Shown one piece after another: positions 1-8,899 of a DNA stretch of 64,000 nt. Each line of letters opens with the position of its first letter. Position 1 is the first letter of the stretch. Below the pieces are notes generated by a model, which ran no database searches, was not told the origin of the DNA, and saw only the letters and a program-made list of their open reading frames with translations. Made by a program: the position numbers and the translations under genes. The stretch lies in contig NZ_CP071454.1 of assembly GCF_017352135.1 (NCBI RefSeq), positions 4,365,001-4,429,000 on the forward strand, in the 5' to 3' direction. This stretch comes from Rhizobium lentis (GTDB taxonomy: Bacteria > Pseudomonadota > Alphaproteobacteria > Rhizobiales > Rhizobiaceae).

Positions 1-209
1 AGACGTGGAGACCATGTTTGGCTTCCGGTATTCCGGCTGTCGTTGCGGGAGAGAGTAGTTCGTTGGAAATGCCTGCCATTCTAGCCGCCCTTCTCACATC
101 CGCGCGCCCGAAGCGGACATTGGAATTGCAGCTTCCCCTTGTGTCAACTATTGACGACGGTGGCGCCGACAGCGCCTATTGCCGGTGTGAAACTGTGAGG
201 GGCAGCGTC

Positions 210-806
210 ATGGACAATCCGTTAAGCGGTGCCGGCAAGCGTGATCATGCCGTGACCGTTCGCCGTATTCTCAAGGTCAATCACGCCGGCGAATTCGGCG
301 CAATTCGCATCTACGGGGCACAGATCTGGATGGCGCGCCGGCTGTTTCCTGAGATCGTGCCCGCACTTCGTGACATGCGGGACGACGAGATCGAGCATTG
401 CCGCCTGTTTCGCGACGCGATGCCATCCAGGAATGCCAAGCCATGTCGCGTCATGGCGTTCTGGAGCCTCGGCGGTTATCTGCTCGGCTTCCTGACGGCC
501 CTCGGCGGACGCAACGTGGTCTGGATCTGCACCGAGGCGGTCGAAAGCACAGTTCATCGCCACCTTGAAGATCAATTGGCCTTCCTCAAGAACCGCGATC
601 CACAGCTTCACGGCCTCATTGCCGCGATCCAGGAAGAGGAATTGGCGCACCTCAGGGAGGCTGAAAGAAACCAGACAAAACGCGGCATCGGCCACGCCTT
701 GCTTCTGCCAGTTGTGGCCGCGCTCACCGACCTGATGATCTGGCTCTCGACATGGGGAGACTCAAGCTGGATGCGCGCCGAAATGGCGCGCACCAGACGG
801 GCTTAG
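210..806 (+). CDS. Coq7-family demethoxyubiquinone hydroxylase-like di-iron protein
   Basis: The 198-residue protein matches the COQ7/Coq7 di-iron family, which hydroxylates demethoxyubiquinone late in ubiquinone synthesis at the inner membrane. The ligand pattern is complete: E28 in NHAGEFGA, E60 and H63 (EIEH), E112, and E144 and H147 (ELAH). A hydrophobic stretch at about 83-98 fits the membrane-attached helix. The open frame runs upstream to position 18, but the added 64 residues do not look like this family, so I place the start at the ATG at 210, just before the conserved region. It stands alone on this strand; the next genes are on the minus strand. The fold is clear; ubiquinone as substrate is inferred from the family. 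Confidence 0.85.
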   Translation: MDNPLSGAGKRDHAVTVRRILKVNHAGEFGAIRIYGAQIWMARRLFPEIVPALRDMRDDEIEHCRLFRDAMPSRNAKPCRVMAFWSLGGYLLGFLTALGGRNVVWICTEAVESTVHRHLEDQLAFLKNRDPQLHGLIAAIQEEELAHLREAERNQTKRGIGHALLLPVVAALTDLMIWLSTWGDSSWMRAEMARTRRA

Positions 807-918
807 TGGTCTAGCTGCCCTTCTGATGCCTTTCAGTCGTCACTGGTCTCCGCTTGGCCCAAAGCCGCCATTGCTCCGGGCCAAAGACTTTAATGATCTG
901 TAGATGGCGACGGCGAAG

Positions 919-1290
919 TCAGTTGTTCGCAAATCGCTTCGGAGGCTCGGCCAGGTTGATCCGGTTGCCCTCATCATCGAATAGCTGAGCCACGGCCCCA
1001 AAGTCGCCTTCCACTCTGTTGGTGAGTTGCAAGCCCTGACGCGAAAGCCTTTCGAGCTCAACCTCAAGCTCGGGGACAACGATCGTTATGATCCCGTTGC
1101 CGGCGCGTTTGTCATCCTTCCAGACCTGCAGGCCGGCCCCGCCCATGTTACGCCACTGAGCCATGCCCGGTATCGGTTTGCTATCTGCGGGACGTCCCAT
1201 GAGCTTCTCATACCAGATGAGCGCCTCGTCAAAGTTGGAAACAGTAGCGGAGGCGAAGATGCTCTGGACAGTTATTGAAGTGGTGGTCAT
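919..1290 (-). CDS. VOC (glyoxalase/bleomycin resistance) family protein
   Basis: This 123-residue protein has the compact vicinal-oxygen-chelate layout: an N-terminal FASATVSNFDEALIWYEKLM segment (beta strand, then helix) and a C-terminal metal-end strand FDDEGNRINLAEP. VOC proteins include glyoxalases, dioxygenases and antibiotic-binding proteins, so the substrate cannot be assigned. It lies 78 bp downstream of the ECF sigma gene on the same strand and may be co-transcribed. ECF42-type sigma factors are commonly linked to small YCII/DGPF proteins and sometimes VOC enzymes, which makes a regulon link plausible but inferred. Confidence 0.8.
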   Translation of the reverse strand: MTTTSITVQSIFASATVSNFDEALIWYEKLMGRPADSKPIPGMAQWRNMGGAGLQVWKDDKRAGNGIITIVVPELEVELERLSRQGLQLTNRVEGDFGAVAQLFDDEGNRINLAEPPKRFANN

Positions 1291-1368
1291 GTCGTACTCC
1301 TTGGTTTGACAAATGGATGTCGTGCCGGAGTTCTTGATTTCGACAGGCGCCGCGAAAAAACTTCGCGG

Positions 1369-2607
1369 TCAACACAATACGTTTGAGCGCTGTTCTTCGA
1401 GATGGCGTCGTTCTGCCTCGGACCAACACAATCCGATGGCGACCGTGAAAGCTTCGGCCGCCTCGACATGCCTGCCTAGATCGGCGCAAATCTGCGCGCG
1501 GGCCGTCCAATAGGGCAGGTAGTCGGCCATCCGCGGATCGGCGGCAAGCGCATGTATGTGACCAAGAGCCGCCTCTGCTTGGCCTATCCGCACGAGAGCC
1601 ACGGACCGATTGAGCGTCACGACGGGCGACGGAGCAATCCTGCCCAGCACGTCATAGAGGGAAACCAAGGCGTGCCAGTTTGAGATGCCGCTCAAACGGC
1701 GCGCGACATGGGCCGACTGGATGGCTGCCTCGATCTGGTAGCGGCCGGTCGGACCGTTTGCATTCGCCTCACGCAGGAGGCCTTCGGCGAGGCGCAATCG
1801 CTTGTGATCCCAAAGTCCGACATCCTGGCCGTCCAGCGGCACGAAGGCACCATCGGGGCTTCTGCGGGACGACCGCCGCGCCTCGCTATAAAGCATCAGC
1901 GCAAGAAGACCTTTCGGCTCAGGCTCTTGCGGAAGCAGGGATACAACCACGCTTGCAAGCCAGATTGCCTCTTGTCCAAGCGCTTGCGCCCCGTCGATGT
2001 CCATCCATCCACTCGTATAGGCGGCGTAGATGGAGGCGAGCACCGGCGGCAGGCGGTGCGACAGTTCCTCTTTTTCCGGCACGAGGAACGGAATTTTCTC
2101 ATCCTTGATCCTCGCCTTGGCTCTTACAAGCCTCTGTCCCATGGCCCTCGGCGAAACGAAAAACCGCGCGGCGATATCTGCCGCGGTCAGGCCCAGCACG
2201 GTCTGGAGGATCAGCGGCGTTCGCGCCGAGACATCGATGTCAGGATGTGCACAGGCAAACATGAGCGCCAGGCGCCTGTCCGCAATGTCCCCATCCATTT
2301 TCGCCGCTGACGAGAGTTCCTCGGCGATGAGAGCGAGATGATCGGCACTCTTCGCCTTCACCTTGTCCTTGCGCCAGTCGTCGAGCTTGCGCCTCCGCGC
2401 GATCGTCAACAGCCAGGCATCCGGGTTGTCGGGCACGCCATCGACAGGCCATTTTTCGAGGGCCGTCAGGAAAGCCGTCGCGAGCGCATCCTCGGCGGAC
2501 GCGAGGTCACCCAAGCGCCCACTGAGATAGGAGACGAGACGGCCATAGCTCTCGCGCGCCACCCGCTCTGCAGCGGTGCGGCCAACGGTGGAACCCGAAA
2601 CAGTCAT
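1369..2607 (-). CDS. ECF42-type RNA polymerase sigma factor with long C-terminal extension
   Basis: The 412-residue protein begins with a sigma-70 region 2 (about residues 15-80, including YLSGRLGDLASAEDALATAF and AWLLTIARRR), followed by region 4 (LTAADIAARFFVSPRAMGQR), then about 240 residues of helical, TPR-like extension (EPKGLLALMLYSEARRSSR, YDVLGRIAPSPVVTLNRSVA). That architecture is typical of the ECF42 group, which lacks an anti-sigma factor and uses the extension for control. I place the start at the ATG at 2607; the longer frame adds 26 unlikely residues. Its ATG overlaps the stop codon of the upstream YCII gene (ATGA at 2604-2607), so the pair is translationally coupled, as is usual for ECF42. 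Its targets and inducing signal are unknown. Confidence 0.9.
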   Translation of the reverse strand: MTVSGSTVGRTAAERVARESYGRLVSYLSGRLGDLASAEDALATAFLTALEKWPVDGVPDNPDAWLLTIARRRKLDDWRKDKVKAKSADHLALIAEELSSAAKMDGDIADRRLALMFACAHPDIDVSARTPLILQTVLGLTAADIAARFFVSPRAMGQRLVRAKARIKDEKIPFLVPEKEELSHRLPPVLASIYAAYTSGWMDIDGAQALGQEAIWLASVVVSLLPQEPEPKGLLALMLYSEARRSSRRSPDGAFVPLDGQDVGLWDHKRLRLAEGLLREANANGPTGRYQIEAAIQSAHVARRLSGISNWHALVSLYDVLGRIAPSPVVTLNRSVALVRIGQAEAALGHIHALAADPRMADYLPYWTARAQICADLGRHVEAAEAFTVAIGLCWSEAERRHLEEQRSNVLC

Positions 2608-2966
2608 CCTGCATATTCCGATGAATCCCTGATACGACGAACCTCCACCGTTCCCCAGGTCGCGGCAGGGCAGCGTGCCGCCCATTTGTTGGCTTCGTCC
2701 GTATCGGCGACGTCAATGATAAAGTACCCACCGAACTGTTCGCGAACATCGGCATAGGGGCCATCCAGGACGCTGATCTCATTACCCTGGACGCGAACGA
2801 GACTTGCCTCAGAGGAACTGACGAGCGCATTGCTGGAGACGAATGCTGCCGCTTTCTCCAGCGCTTGTTGATAGGCATACATCTGGCCCATGAAGCGCAC
2901 CATGTCCTCCGGCTCTATGGACCTCCCGGCAGCTTCGTCGGCATGCAGCATCAGCATGTAGCGCAT
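2604..2966 (-). CDS. YCII/DGPF-domain protein coupled to ECF42 sigma factor
   Basis: The 120-residue protein carries the YCII-related dimeric fold: MRYMLMLHADEAAG at the N terminus, then the diagnostic segment VLDGPYADVREQFGGYFII, a variant of the DGPFAETKE signature. DGPF proteins are the standard genomic partners of ECF42 sigma factors, and their biochemical role is not settled. I chose the ATG at 2966, as the 19 residues upstream in the frame are not family-like. The stop overlaps the sigma-factor start by four bases, so expression of the two is coupled. The gene is probably first in a minus-strand operon that continues through the sigma factor and perhaps the VOC gene. Confidence 0.87.
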   Translation of the reverse strand: MRYMLMLHADEAAGRSIEPEDMVRFMGQMYAYQQALEKAAAFVSSNALVSSSEASLVRVQGNEISVLDGPYADVREQFGGYFIIDVADTDEANKWAARCPAATWGTVEVRRIRDSSEYAG

Positions 2967-3248
2967 TAGCTTTATCCTCAATGAAGGCCAATCCCCCGCA
3001 GGAGCGAGCGGCAAGAATAACAATTCGGGTGGAGAAGGGAACTGCCGTTAATGGCTTCAGTATGCGCTTCGGACGCAAAGCAGTCGCGACTTCCCCTAAG
3101 GGAAGATCACCGCTTCTTCTGGATAAGATCTCGAAAATGCGGTAGGAATTTATCCGAGCTTATTAAGAGAAACACGTTAAGAGCCCAACGCGCGGCGGAT
3201 GGACGCCGCCTTTGACTGATGGACACTTTCTCATTCCCGGACGACGCC

Positions 3249-4340
3249 GTGAAACGCCGAAACCTGTCTCTTGCTCTTCTGCTTGCGTTGGCAGCCCCCG
3301 CCGCCGCGCAGTCCGGCAGCCTCTGCAGCGACCTGCGCGGCCGGCTGGCCGACCTGCCGCGATCGATCGGCAACAATAACGGGCCGGAAGCACGCCAATA
3401 TGCCAGCGCCATGGCCGAGCAGAACCTCGAGCTGCGCAAGGTGCGAAACGATATGCGCAGCTACGGCTGCACTTCGGGCAGCATGGTCGTGATCGGCGGC
3501 GAGAATGCCGATTATTGCGCGGAGCTCTCGGAGGCCGAAGCCCGGATGATCGACAATATCCGCTATCTCCAGGATCGCCGCGATGAGCTGCGCAGCCAGG
3601 GGGATGACGGTGCGCGCCGCGAACTGATGGCCGCTCTGGAGCGCAACGGCTGCAACAGCGAGAATTTCTATGCGCCGTCCGAGCGCAGCGCCAACGATCC
3701 CGCCCCCAGCATCGAGGAACAGGCGATGCGCGGCGACACTTTCATTCCACTCGGCGGCGGTGAAGAGTTCGATCCGCGTTACGGCCTGCCACAGGCCGAG
3801 ATGCTTTCACCCGTCAGCACCATGTGCGTGCGCAGCTGCGACGGCGGCTTCTTCCCCATCAGCTCGAACGCCACCTCGGTCGATTTCGGCCGGGACGCCG
3901 AGACCTGCGCCAAGATGTGTCCCGGCATTGAAACTGAGCTCTTCTACCGCGATGTGACCAGCACCGAAGCCTCCAACATGATCTCGGTCGCCACAGGCAC
4001 GCCCTACAGCGCCATGAAGAACGCATTCGCCTACAAGAACCGCGCACCCGGCGAGAAAAACGCCTGCGCCTGCAATCTCACCGCCTATTATGATGAGATG
4101 CGCGGCAAACAGGCACTCGGCCAACCGCCGCAGCAGGGCTCGATCACCACCATCCGCGCCAAACCGTCGGCCAAAGATGGCGCGGCAGCCTCGCCGCCGC
4201 AGCCATCCGTCCCGGAACGTCCTTACGACCCCACGCAAAACAAGGTCCGCCAGGTCGGCCCGCAATTCCTTGCCGGCGACCAAGGCACGATCGATCTTGC
4301 CAACCCGGCAACGCCTGGCCCACAGCCCCAGCAGCAATGA
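3249..4340 (+). CDS. Exported DUF2865-family protein
   Basis: The protein (363 residues from a GTG start) opens with a signal peptide, KRRNLSLALLLALAAPAAAQ, followed by a coiled region rich in E, R and L (about residues 40-140) and the cysteine-rich DUF2865 core (TMCVRSCDGGFFPISSNA, then ETCAKMCPGIETELFYR). The C-terminal 80 residues are rich in P, Q and A and look disordered. DUF2865 proteins are common in Rhizobiales and have no assigned function; the paired cysteines suggest disulfides in the periplasm. An ATG at 3219 is possible but would put acidic residues ahead of the signal peptide, so I prefer GTG at 3249. Neither start has a strong ribosome binding site. Confidence 0.8.
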   Translation: MKRRNLSLALLLALAAPAAAQSGSLCSDLRGRLADLPRSIGNNNGPEARQYASAMAEQNLELRKVRNDMRSYGCTSGSMVVIGGENADYCAELSEAEARMIDNIRYLQDRRDELRSQGDDGARRELMAALERNGCNSENFYAPSERSANDPAPSIEEQAMRGDTFIPLGGGEEFDPRYGLPQAEMLSPVSTMCVRSCDGGFFPISSNATSVDFGRDAETCAKMCPGIETELFYRDVTSTEASNMISVATGTPYSAMKNAFAYKNRAPGEKNACACNLTAYYDEMRGKQALGQPPQQGSITTIRAKPSAKDGAAASPPQPSVPERPYDPTQNKVRQVGPQFLAGDQGTIDLANPATPGPQPQQQ

Positions 4341-4348
4341 CTGCGGCA

Positions 4349-5086
<738 letters not shown>

Positions 5087-5091
5087 CTATC

Positions 5092-5262
5092 TTGCCAGGC
5101 CGGTCTTCTGACTTGGCGTCATCCGTCTGCCGCAGCCTTCCCGGCCAGAAGCCAGTGGCAGATGAAGCGGCAGGCGTCGGCCTTACAGCGTTGGGCACGT
5201 CCCGGTCTTGCACCGGATTCCCGATTCTCCCGCCGGAAAGCGGGCACCTGACGGCGCATCTA
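5092..5262 (-). promoter_or_regulatory. Cobalamin riboswitch upstream of bluB
   Basis: Read on the minus strand, the segment has the hallmarks of an adenosylcobalamin riboswitch in order: a GGTGCCCGC start near 5250, GGGAATCCGGTGCAAG around 5205-5222, the CAACGCTGTAA segment, the core GCCACTGG at about 5152-5159, and the B12 box AGTCAGAAGACCGGCC at 5098-5113. It sits about 55-60 bp upstream of the bluB ATG. When bound, such elements normally block translation or stop transcription. Ligand and direction of control come from family knowledge; the sequence match is direct. Confidence 0.95.
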
Positions 5263-5583
5263 TTTCAGGAAAGCGGCGCGGCGGCAAGTGTGGGCAGACC
5301 GAGCTCGAGCCGACGTCGAAAACAGATTATCGAGGCGGATCGCCGACGGGCGGAGCCCCGCTCGGCGATGTGTCGGGTGTGGAGGGGAATAGCCTGCGCG
5401 TGCCTAGGCATCCTTTTTTACTTTATGATTTATTCACACATCAAATACACACTGCCTTTGCGCGTTTTGGGTTGCAACTCTGACATGGGCATGAATGCTC
5501 GTGATGTAACCGTCAGCGTGGATGCCCTGTTGATACGCCGGTCGCGAATATGCTGGACCGAGCTGCAATTCCAGGCCCCGCGA

Positions 5584-7461
5584 ATGCTTCGATTTTTGAG
5601 AACGATGCCCCTGACAGCCAAGCTGGCGGCGATAATCGTTGCCGTCAATCTCTGCGGCATTTCCGCTTTCGCCACCTACACATGGCTGTATGAAACCCAG
5701 GCCCTGATCGACGGCGCCAAGGCAAACTGGTCCAAGGATGCGGAACAATTTGCGTCCGTGGCCGCCGGGGGCGTCAAATGGGGCAAGGCGAACGCCGTTC
5801 GCGAGGCTTATTCGCTGTACCGCGACGACCCCTCGCTCGACCTTGTGCAGTTTGCCGCCTTCAACGCGGAGCCAGCCACCGTCGATGTCTGGACACGCGA
5901 TGGCATTTCCGGTCTGCCCACACCGGCCGATCTGGCCAAGCGGCTCAACGCGAAGCCCGATAAAACGACAATCTACGACGGCGAGATATCCGCCGACTTG
6001 GTCACGATCATCGCGCCGCTGCCGTTGGACAAATCAGGCAAGACAACCGGCTACATCGTCACGAACTGGTCTGTCGAAAAAATCGCTTCGGAAGTCCGCC
6101 AGAAGGTTCTCGTTTCGCTGCTCACGCAGTCGGTCATCACCGCCCTCGCCGTCATCGCCTTTCTTCTTGCCATGCGCAGCCTCGTTGGCCGGCCACTCAG
6201 GATCCTCAGCGAACGTATCGGCGCTTTGCAGAAAGGCGACCTCGCCTCCCCCGTCACCTACAAGGAAAATGGCGACGAAATCGGCTTTCTCGCTCGTGCG
6301 CTGGAAATCTTTCGTCACGAGGCGATCGCAAAGGTCGAAAGAGACCAGGCCACTGCCGAGCAGAGCGCCTCGTTCGACGCTGAACGGGCCCGCAACGCAT
6401 TGTTGACGGAAGAAGCCAGCAACAGGCAGCGGCTGGTGATGACCACCCTTGCGAACGCATTGGAAAAGCTTGCCGCCGGCGACTTCTCGATACAGCTTGC
6501 CGATCTCGGTCCTGAATTCGATAAGCTGCGGCAGGATTTCAACAACATGGTCCAGGCCGTCGCGGCGGCGCTGACAGAGATAAAGATAGCTTCCGTCGCG
6601 GTTGAAGGCGGGTCGAGCGAGCTGGCCTCCTCGGCAGATCAGCTCGCCAAGCGGACCGAACAGCAGGCGGCAGCACTGGAACAGACCGCCGCCGCGCTGG
6701 ATGAAGTGACCACGACGGTAAAGACATCGTCGCAGCGCGCTGAAAACGCCGGACAATTGGTCGAAGAAACGAAGCGCAGCGCTCACATCTCGGCGACGGT
6801 GGTGCGCGACGCGATCGGAGCGATGGACCGGATCCAGACTTCCTCCAGCCAGATCGGCCGGATCATCGGCGTCATCGATGAAATCGCCTTTCAGACGAAC
6901 CTGTTGGCATTGAATGCCGGCGTCGAGGCCGCGCGCGCCGGCGAGGCGGGCAAGGGTTTTGCGGTTGTCGCGCAGGAAGTTCGGGAACTCGCCCAGCGAT
7001 CGGCGAACGCGGCAAAGGAAATCAAGAACCTGATCAATGTTTCGGGCCAGGAGGTCGCCGCGGGCGTCGGGCTGGTGAACGAGACCGGCGATGCTCTCCT
7101 GAAGATCGAAGAGCAGATCAACCGCATCAGCGACAGTATCGCCTCCCTCGTTCAATCCTATCGCGAACAGGCGACCGGTCTGCAGGAAATCAATGGGGCG
7201 ATCAACCAGATGGATCACGCGACGCAGCAGAACGCGGCGATGGTTGAAGAAACGAACGCAGCCTGCCAGGAACTGCTGTCACAGGGACGCCAGCTGCAGG
7301 ATTCGGCCGGCCGCTTCGTCGTCGGCGCGCCTGGGGCAAGCCAGCCCAAGCCCGTTCAGCCGAGCGCCCGTCAAGCACGTCCAGAATCGAGAGCCGTCAC
7401 GCCGCGGCATGCAGGAAATGCCGCCCTTGCCGCTTCTCCCGGGGCCTGGGAGGAGTTCTGA
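5584..7461 (+). CDS. Methyl-accepting chemotaxis protein
   Basis: From the ATG at 5584 the protein has 625 residues: transmembrane helix 1 (about 12-32), a periplasmic sensor of about 145 residues, transmembrane helix 2 (about 177-197), a HAMP domain, and a cytoplasmic signalling domain with the conserved hairpin tip IDEIAFQTNLLALNAGVEAA. The last residues, GAWEEF, fit the xWxxF tethering pentapeptide bound by CheR/CheB. The frame is open upstream to 5002 but that part overlaps the bluB riboswitch on the other strand and is not MCP-like. The next gene, 58 bp downstream, encodes a small exported Cache-like protein and may work with this receptor. The ligand is unknown. Confidence 0.92.
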   Translation: MLRFLRTMPLTAKLAAIIVAVNLCGISAFATYTWLYETQALIDGAKANWSKDAEQFASVAAGGVKWGKANAVREAYSLYRDDPSLDLVQFAAFNAEPATVDVWTRDGISGLPTPADLAKRLNAKPDKTTIYDGEISADLVTIIAPLPLDKSGKTTGYIVTNWSVEKIASEVRQKVLVSLLTQSVITALAVIAFLLAMRSLVGRPLRILSERIGALQKGDLASPVTYKENGDEIGFLARALEIFRHEAIAKVERDQATAEQSASFDAERARNALLTEEASNRQRLVMTTLANALEKLAAGDFSIQLADLGPEFDKLRQDFNNMVQAVAAALTEIKIASVAVEGGSSELASSADQLAKRTEQQAAALEQTAAALDEVTTTVKTSSQRAENAGQLVEETKRSAHISATVVRDAIGAMDRIQTSSSQIGRIIGVIDEIAFQTNLLALNAGVEAARAGEAGKGFAVVAQEVRELAQRSANAAKEIKNLINVSGQEVAAGVGLVNETGDALLKIEEQINRISDSIASLVQSYREQATGLQEINGAINQMDHATQQNAAMVEETNAACQELLSQGRQLQDSAGRFVVGAPGASQPKPVQPSARQARPESRAVTPRHAGNAALAASPGAWEEF

Positions 7462-7519
7462 CGTCGTCCTCGCCCGATAGCCTTATTTCTCAGCAACTGA
7501 TCACAGGAAGGGAACAGTT

Positions 7520-8101
7520 ATGAAGAGAGTTGTGACCGCATTGCTTTTGGCCTCTGCCGCATTCGCTGCGCCCATGGACGTATCGATGGCAGAGGATGCC
7601 AAGCTTGCCCCGATCGCCGACTACGTGAAGAGCGACGTGAAGCCCTGGCTGAACGATCCCACCATCATCGAGGCCATCAAGGCGCAGGATGCTGCCAACG
7701 CCAAGCTGAGCGAGGCCGACATCGAGGCCCTCGACAAGAAGTGGCGCGCCGAGGTCGATGGCTCCGACCACTCGATGATCGATGGCGTGCTCGGCAATGC
7801 GCTGTCGAAATTCCTACAGGCGAAGAAAGAAGCGTCGGGCGGCAAGATCACCGAAATCTTTGTGATGGACGCAAAAGGGCTGAACGTCGGTCAAAGCGAC
7901 GTCACTTCCGACTATTGGCAGGGCGACGAGGCGAAATTCCAGAAGTCCTACGGCGCCGGCAAGGATGCCGTCTTCGTCGATGAGATCGAAAAGGATGAAT
8001 CGACCCAGACACTCCAGTCGCAGGCAAGCGTCACCATCTCCGACGAAACGGGAACGCCGATCGGCGCCGTCACCATCGGCGTGAACGTCGACGCCCTCTG
8101 A
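7520..8101 (+). CDS. Small exported Cache/PAS-like periplasmic protein
   Basis: The 193-residue protein has a signal peptide (MKRVVTALLLASAAFAAP, cleavage near residue 25) and no further membrane segment. The body has a helical half (VKPWLNDPTIIEAIKAQD) and a beta half (ITEIFVMDAKGLNVGQSDVT and VTISDETGTPIGAVTIGVNV), the layout of a single Cache-type sensor domain. The DYWQGDEAKFQKSYGAG stretch resembles the ligand-side loop of such domains. It starts 58 bp after the chemoreceptor, with GGAAGGGAAC as ribosome binding site, so co-expression is likely. A free periplasmic Cache domain could be a ligand-binding partner of the receptor; this role is inferred. Confidence 0.78.
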   Translation: MKRVVTALLLASAAFAAPMDVSMAEDAKLAPIADYVKSDVKPWLNDPTIIEAIKAQDAANAKLSEADIEALDKKWRAEVDGSDHSMIDGVLGNALSKFLQAKKEASGGKITEIFVMDAKGLNVGQSDVTSDYWQGDEAKFQKSYGAGKDAVFVDEIEKDESTQTLQSQASVTISDETGTPIGAVTIGVNVDAL

Positions 8102-8194
8102 TCTGAAAAGCCGCGTTTATCGCGTCAATTAAAGATCGCATTGCCCGGAAGCGGCACGCCTCTGGGCGACACGCGCTGTGTTTTCAGAACTAAA

Positions 8195-8358
8195 GGCCTG
8201 TGATCAGTTGCGATCAATGACGTTGCGCACAGTGCCGGCGGCCAGTCGATGCGCCGCGGAGCTCACGAAAGCCTGCAGATTCCCAAATCGCCAGAGATGT
8301 GCCTCTTGAGGTGTCGGCGAATCAGAAGGCACCAAAATGGCACGTCGTTATGCGTTGC
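8195..8358 (+). repeat. Left copy of ~165-bp inverted repeat bounding the lectin/hydrolase island
   Basis: This copy and 12051-12217 are inverted relative to each other and about 85-90% identical by eye. Shared stretches include the terminal GGCCTGTGATCAGTTGCGATC, GCACAGTGCCGGCGGCCAGT, CGGAGCTCACGAAAGCCTGC and ATGGCACGTCGTTATGC. The copies face each other around about 3.7 kb of unique DNA. Confidence 0.9.
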
Positions 8359-8424
8359 TGCGTTGATCAATGGAAAGGATCAAAGATTTCCTGCCTGGCC
8401 GTGGAGGCCACAACTACGCAACTC

Positions 8425-8562
8425 GACACAGAACTCTACAAGGCCCGGCATCTCATCGAGAACTTCCTCGCAAAGCTCAAACAGTACCGGCCCATCGCAA
8501 CCCGCTACGACAAGCGCGCAACCAACTTCCTCGGCGCCATACAACGCCATCATTCTCCTTAG
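8425..8562 (+). pseudogene. C-terminal remnant of IS5-family transposase
   Basis: The translated segment LYKARHLIENFLAKLKQYRP followed by IATRYDKRATNFLGAIQ is the C-terminal signature of IS5-family DDE transposases, containing the catalytic glutamate in the HLIENF motif. Nothing corresponding to the first two catalytic aspartates is present upstream; instead the frame runs into the repeat shared with 12051-12217. The gene is a remnant and cannot encode a working transposase. Confidence 0.82.
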
Positions 8563-8899
8563 CTGATCACAGGCCCTAGCCATAGCATAAGCCTGGCCCT
8601 GCGAAACGCGGACTCGGAACCGCCTTCGCCGCTCTGTCTCTTTGTTTGAGCGCTGGTTTTTTCTGTCCGCTAAGCGCTTTGTGCCCGCGTACTTTATTCA
8701 AACTTCTATCATGCGTAGATATTAACGATTAACCACAACCTACGATAAATAAGAGCGGGCGGTGGCGTCAGCGCCATCCTAGGCTATTGTCGGATCAACC
8801 GAAGGTAGATTCACCGGCTTTAGGAAACACGCTCCCGGCGTGGTACACGGCGTGTGATGGCCTACGGCTTCGATCAATCGCATACAGCAGGAGGCTTAG

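Larger units (their letters stand above)
8195..8575 (+). mobile_element. Internally deleted IS5-like element with matching terminal repeats
   Basis: The 381-bp unit starts with GGCCTGTGATCAG (8195-8207) and ends with its exact inverse, CTGATCACAGGCC (8563-8575). The right part encodes the last segment of an IS5-type transposase, so the element has lost most of its interior. The outer left 164 bp recur in inverted orientation at 12051-12217. A target duplication cannot be assigned with certainty; CTA occurs close outside both ends. Confidence 0.75.

Noticed and set aside
18..209. N-terminal extension of the Coq7-like protein
   Set aside because: The 64 added residues do not resemble the family and the ATG at 210 gives the usual length.
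8299..8562. 87-residue plus-strand frame as an independent gene
   Set aside because: It fuses IS-end repeat sequence to a transposase C-terminal scrap; better read as a pseudogene remnant.
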